Of a stretch of 41,276 nucleotides of DNA, positions 41,076 to 41,276 are shown in pieces. The translations under genes were made by a program, and so were the position numbers. Positions within the stretch are counted from its first letter, which is position 1; every line of letters starts with the position of its first letter. The notes below the pieces were generated by a model. The model did no database searches, had not been told where the DNA came from, and worked only from the letters and a program-made list of their open reading frames with translations. Origin of the DNA: Phycisphaerae bacterium (lineage in GTDB: Bacteria > Planctomycetota > Phycisphaerae > UBA1845 > UTPLA1); NCBI GenBank assembly GCA_030432035.1, contig JAUIHO010000012.1, positions 1-41,276 of the forward strand, given 5' to 3'.

Positions 41076-41276
41076 TCGCCCCTGCTGGGATTTGTCTATG
41101 ACGGCGTACCGGTCTATGGCCCTTATGGATTTGCAAACACTGACGGTACTGGTGACGTTATTCTGCTGAAGTCGAGTTATCGCCTGCGTGAAATGGATGA
41201 CCGGACCACGCTTCCGGACGGAACCAAGTTGTCCGAAAACCTGTATGGCCCATCAATTGGGAAAAAATACCCGCTG
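41073..41276 (+). CDS. Internal fragment of a YHYH-domain protein (runs off the window)
   Basis: The plus frame beginning HSPLLGFVYDGVPVYGPYG, then SSYRLREMDDRTTLPDGTKL and YGPSIGKKYPL, matches the YHYH domain of exported proteins of unknown function (HSP-x-x-G-x-x-x-DG-x-P-x-YGPYG signature). No start codon or signal peptide precedes it: directly upstream the same bases are antisense to the LolA-like gene. Codon choice (many CTG, GGA and TAT) differs from the neighbourhood. It is either a rearranged remnant or the result of joining unrelated reads. Confidence 0.6.

Overview
The window reads as chromosomal DNA of a Gram-negative-type bacterium of the Planctomycetota, possibly Phycisphaerae-like (inference). 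The basis is gene content and order: secG-yicC-gmk-rpoZ-coaC-coaB, pth-rplY-prs-glmU, rpsF-ssb-rpsR-rplI-dnaB, a DUF4159 protein, a split coaBC and an arsenosugar pair. Sequence is GC-rich and densely coding, almost all of it housekeeping. I see no prophage, transposase or CRISPR array. Both ends cut through genes.

Layout. 1-6417 (+): end of a B12-binding-type radical SAM protein, then pheA, tpiA, secG, a YicC-type RNase, gmk, rpoZ, coaC and coaB. 6546-11729 (+): a secreted TPR protein, a SAM methyltransferase and a polytopic membrane protein. 11798-14031: a VTT membrane protein (-), then a membrane-anchored rhodanese and a MauE/DoxX-like membrane protein (+). 14099-16597 (-): a large hybrid sensor kinase, divergent from rocA (16859-18409, +), which ends at a strong terminator. 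18475-19620 (-): a possible small gene behind a hairpin-rich stretch, then tag. 19711-25380 (+): class V aminotransferase/cysteine desulfurase, DUF4159 protein, GT9 glycosyltransferase and GNAT. 25381-27276: AT-rich putative oriC with a good promoter, then dnaA. 27625-31205 (+): HtrA-type protease and the arsenosugar pair (AhpD-like protein plus ArsS). 31368-32624 (-): moeA. 32872-33024 (+): a 50-codon hydrophobic ORF with strong ribosome binding site and strong terminator. 33272-40467 (-): dnaB, rplI, rpsR, ssb, rpsF, pth, rplY, prs, a shortened glmU and tRNA-Gln(UUG). 40887-41276: pieces of a LolA-like gene (-) and a YHYH-domain gene (+) meeting head-to-head with neither N-terminus present, which suggests an assembly chimera or a rearrangement breakpoint.

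The least explained material is small and non-coding. It includes three families of palindromic repeats (one with a compensatory stem change and one copy inside a gene), a REP-doublet-like element between arsS and moeA, an inverted repeat inside the arsenosugar pair, a run of five perfect hairpins at 18732-18875, and the 50-codon orphan gene. I do not see a clearly new multi-gene system. The best candidates for something undescribed are the 50-codon gene with its leader and terminator, the hairpin run, and the rhodanese + MauE-like membrane pair.
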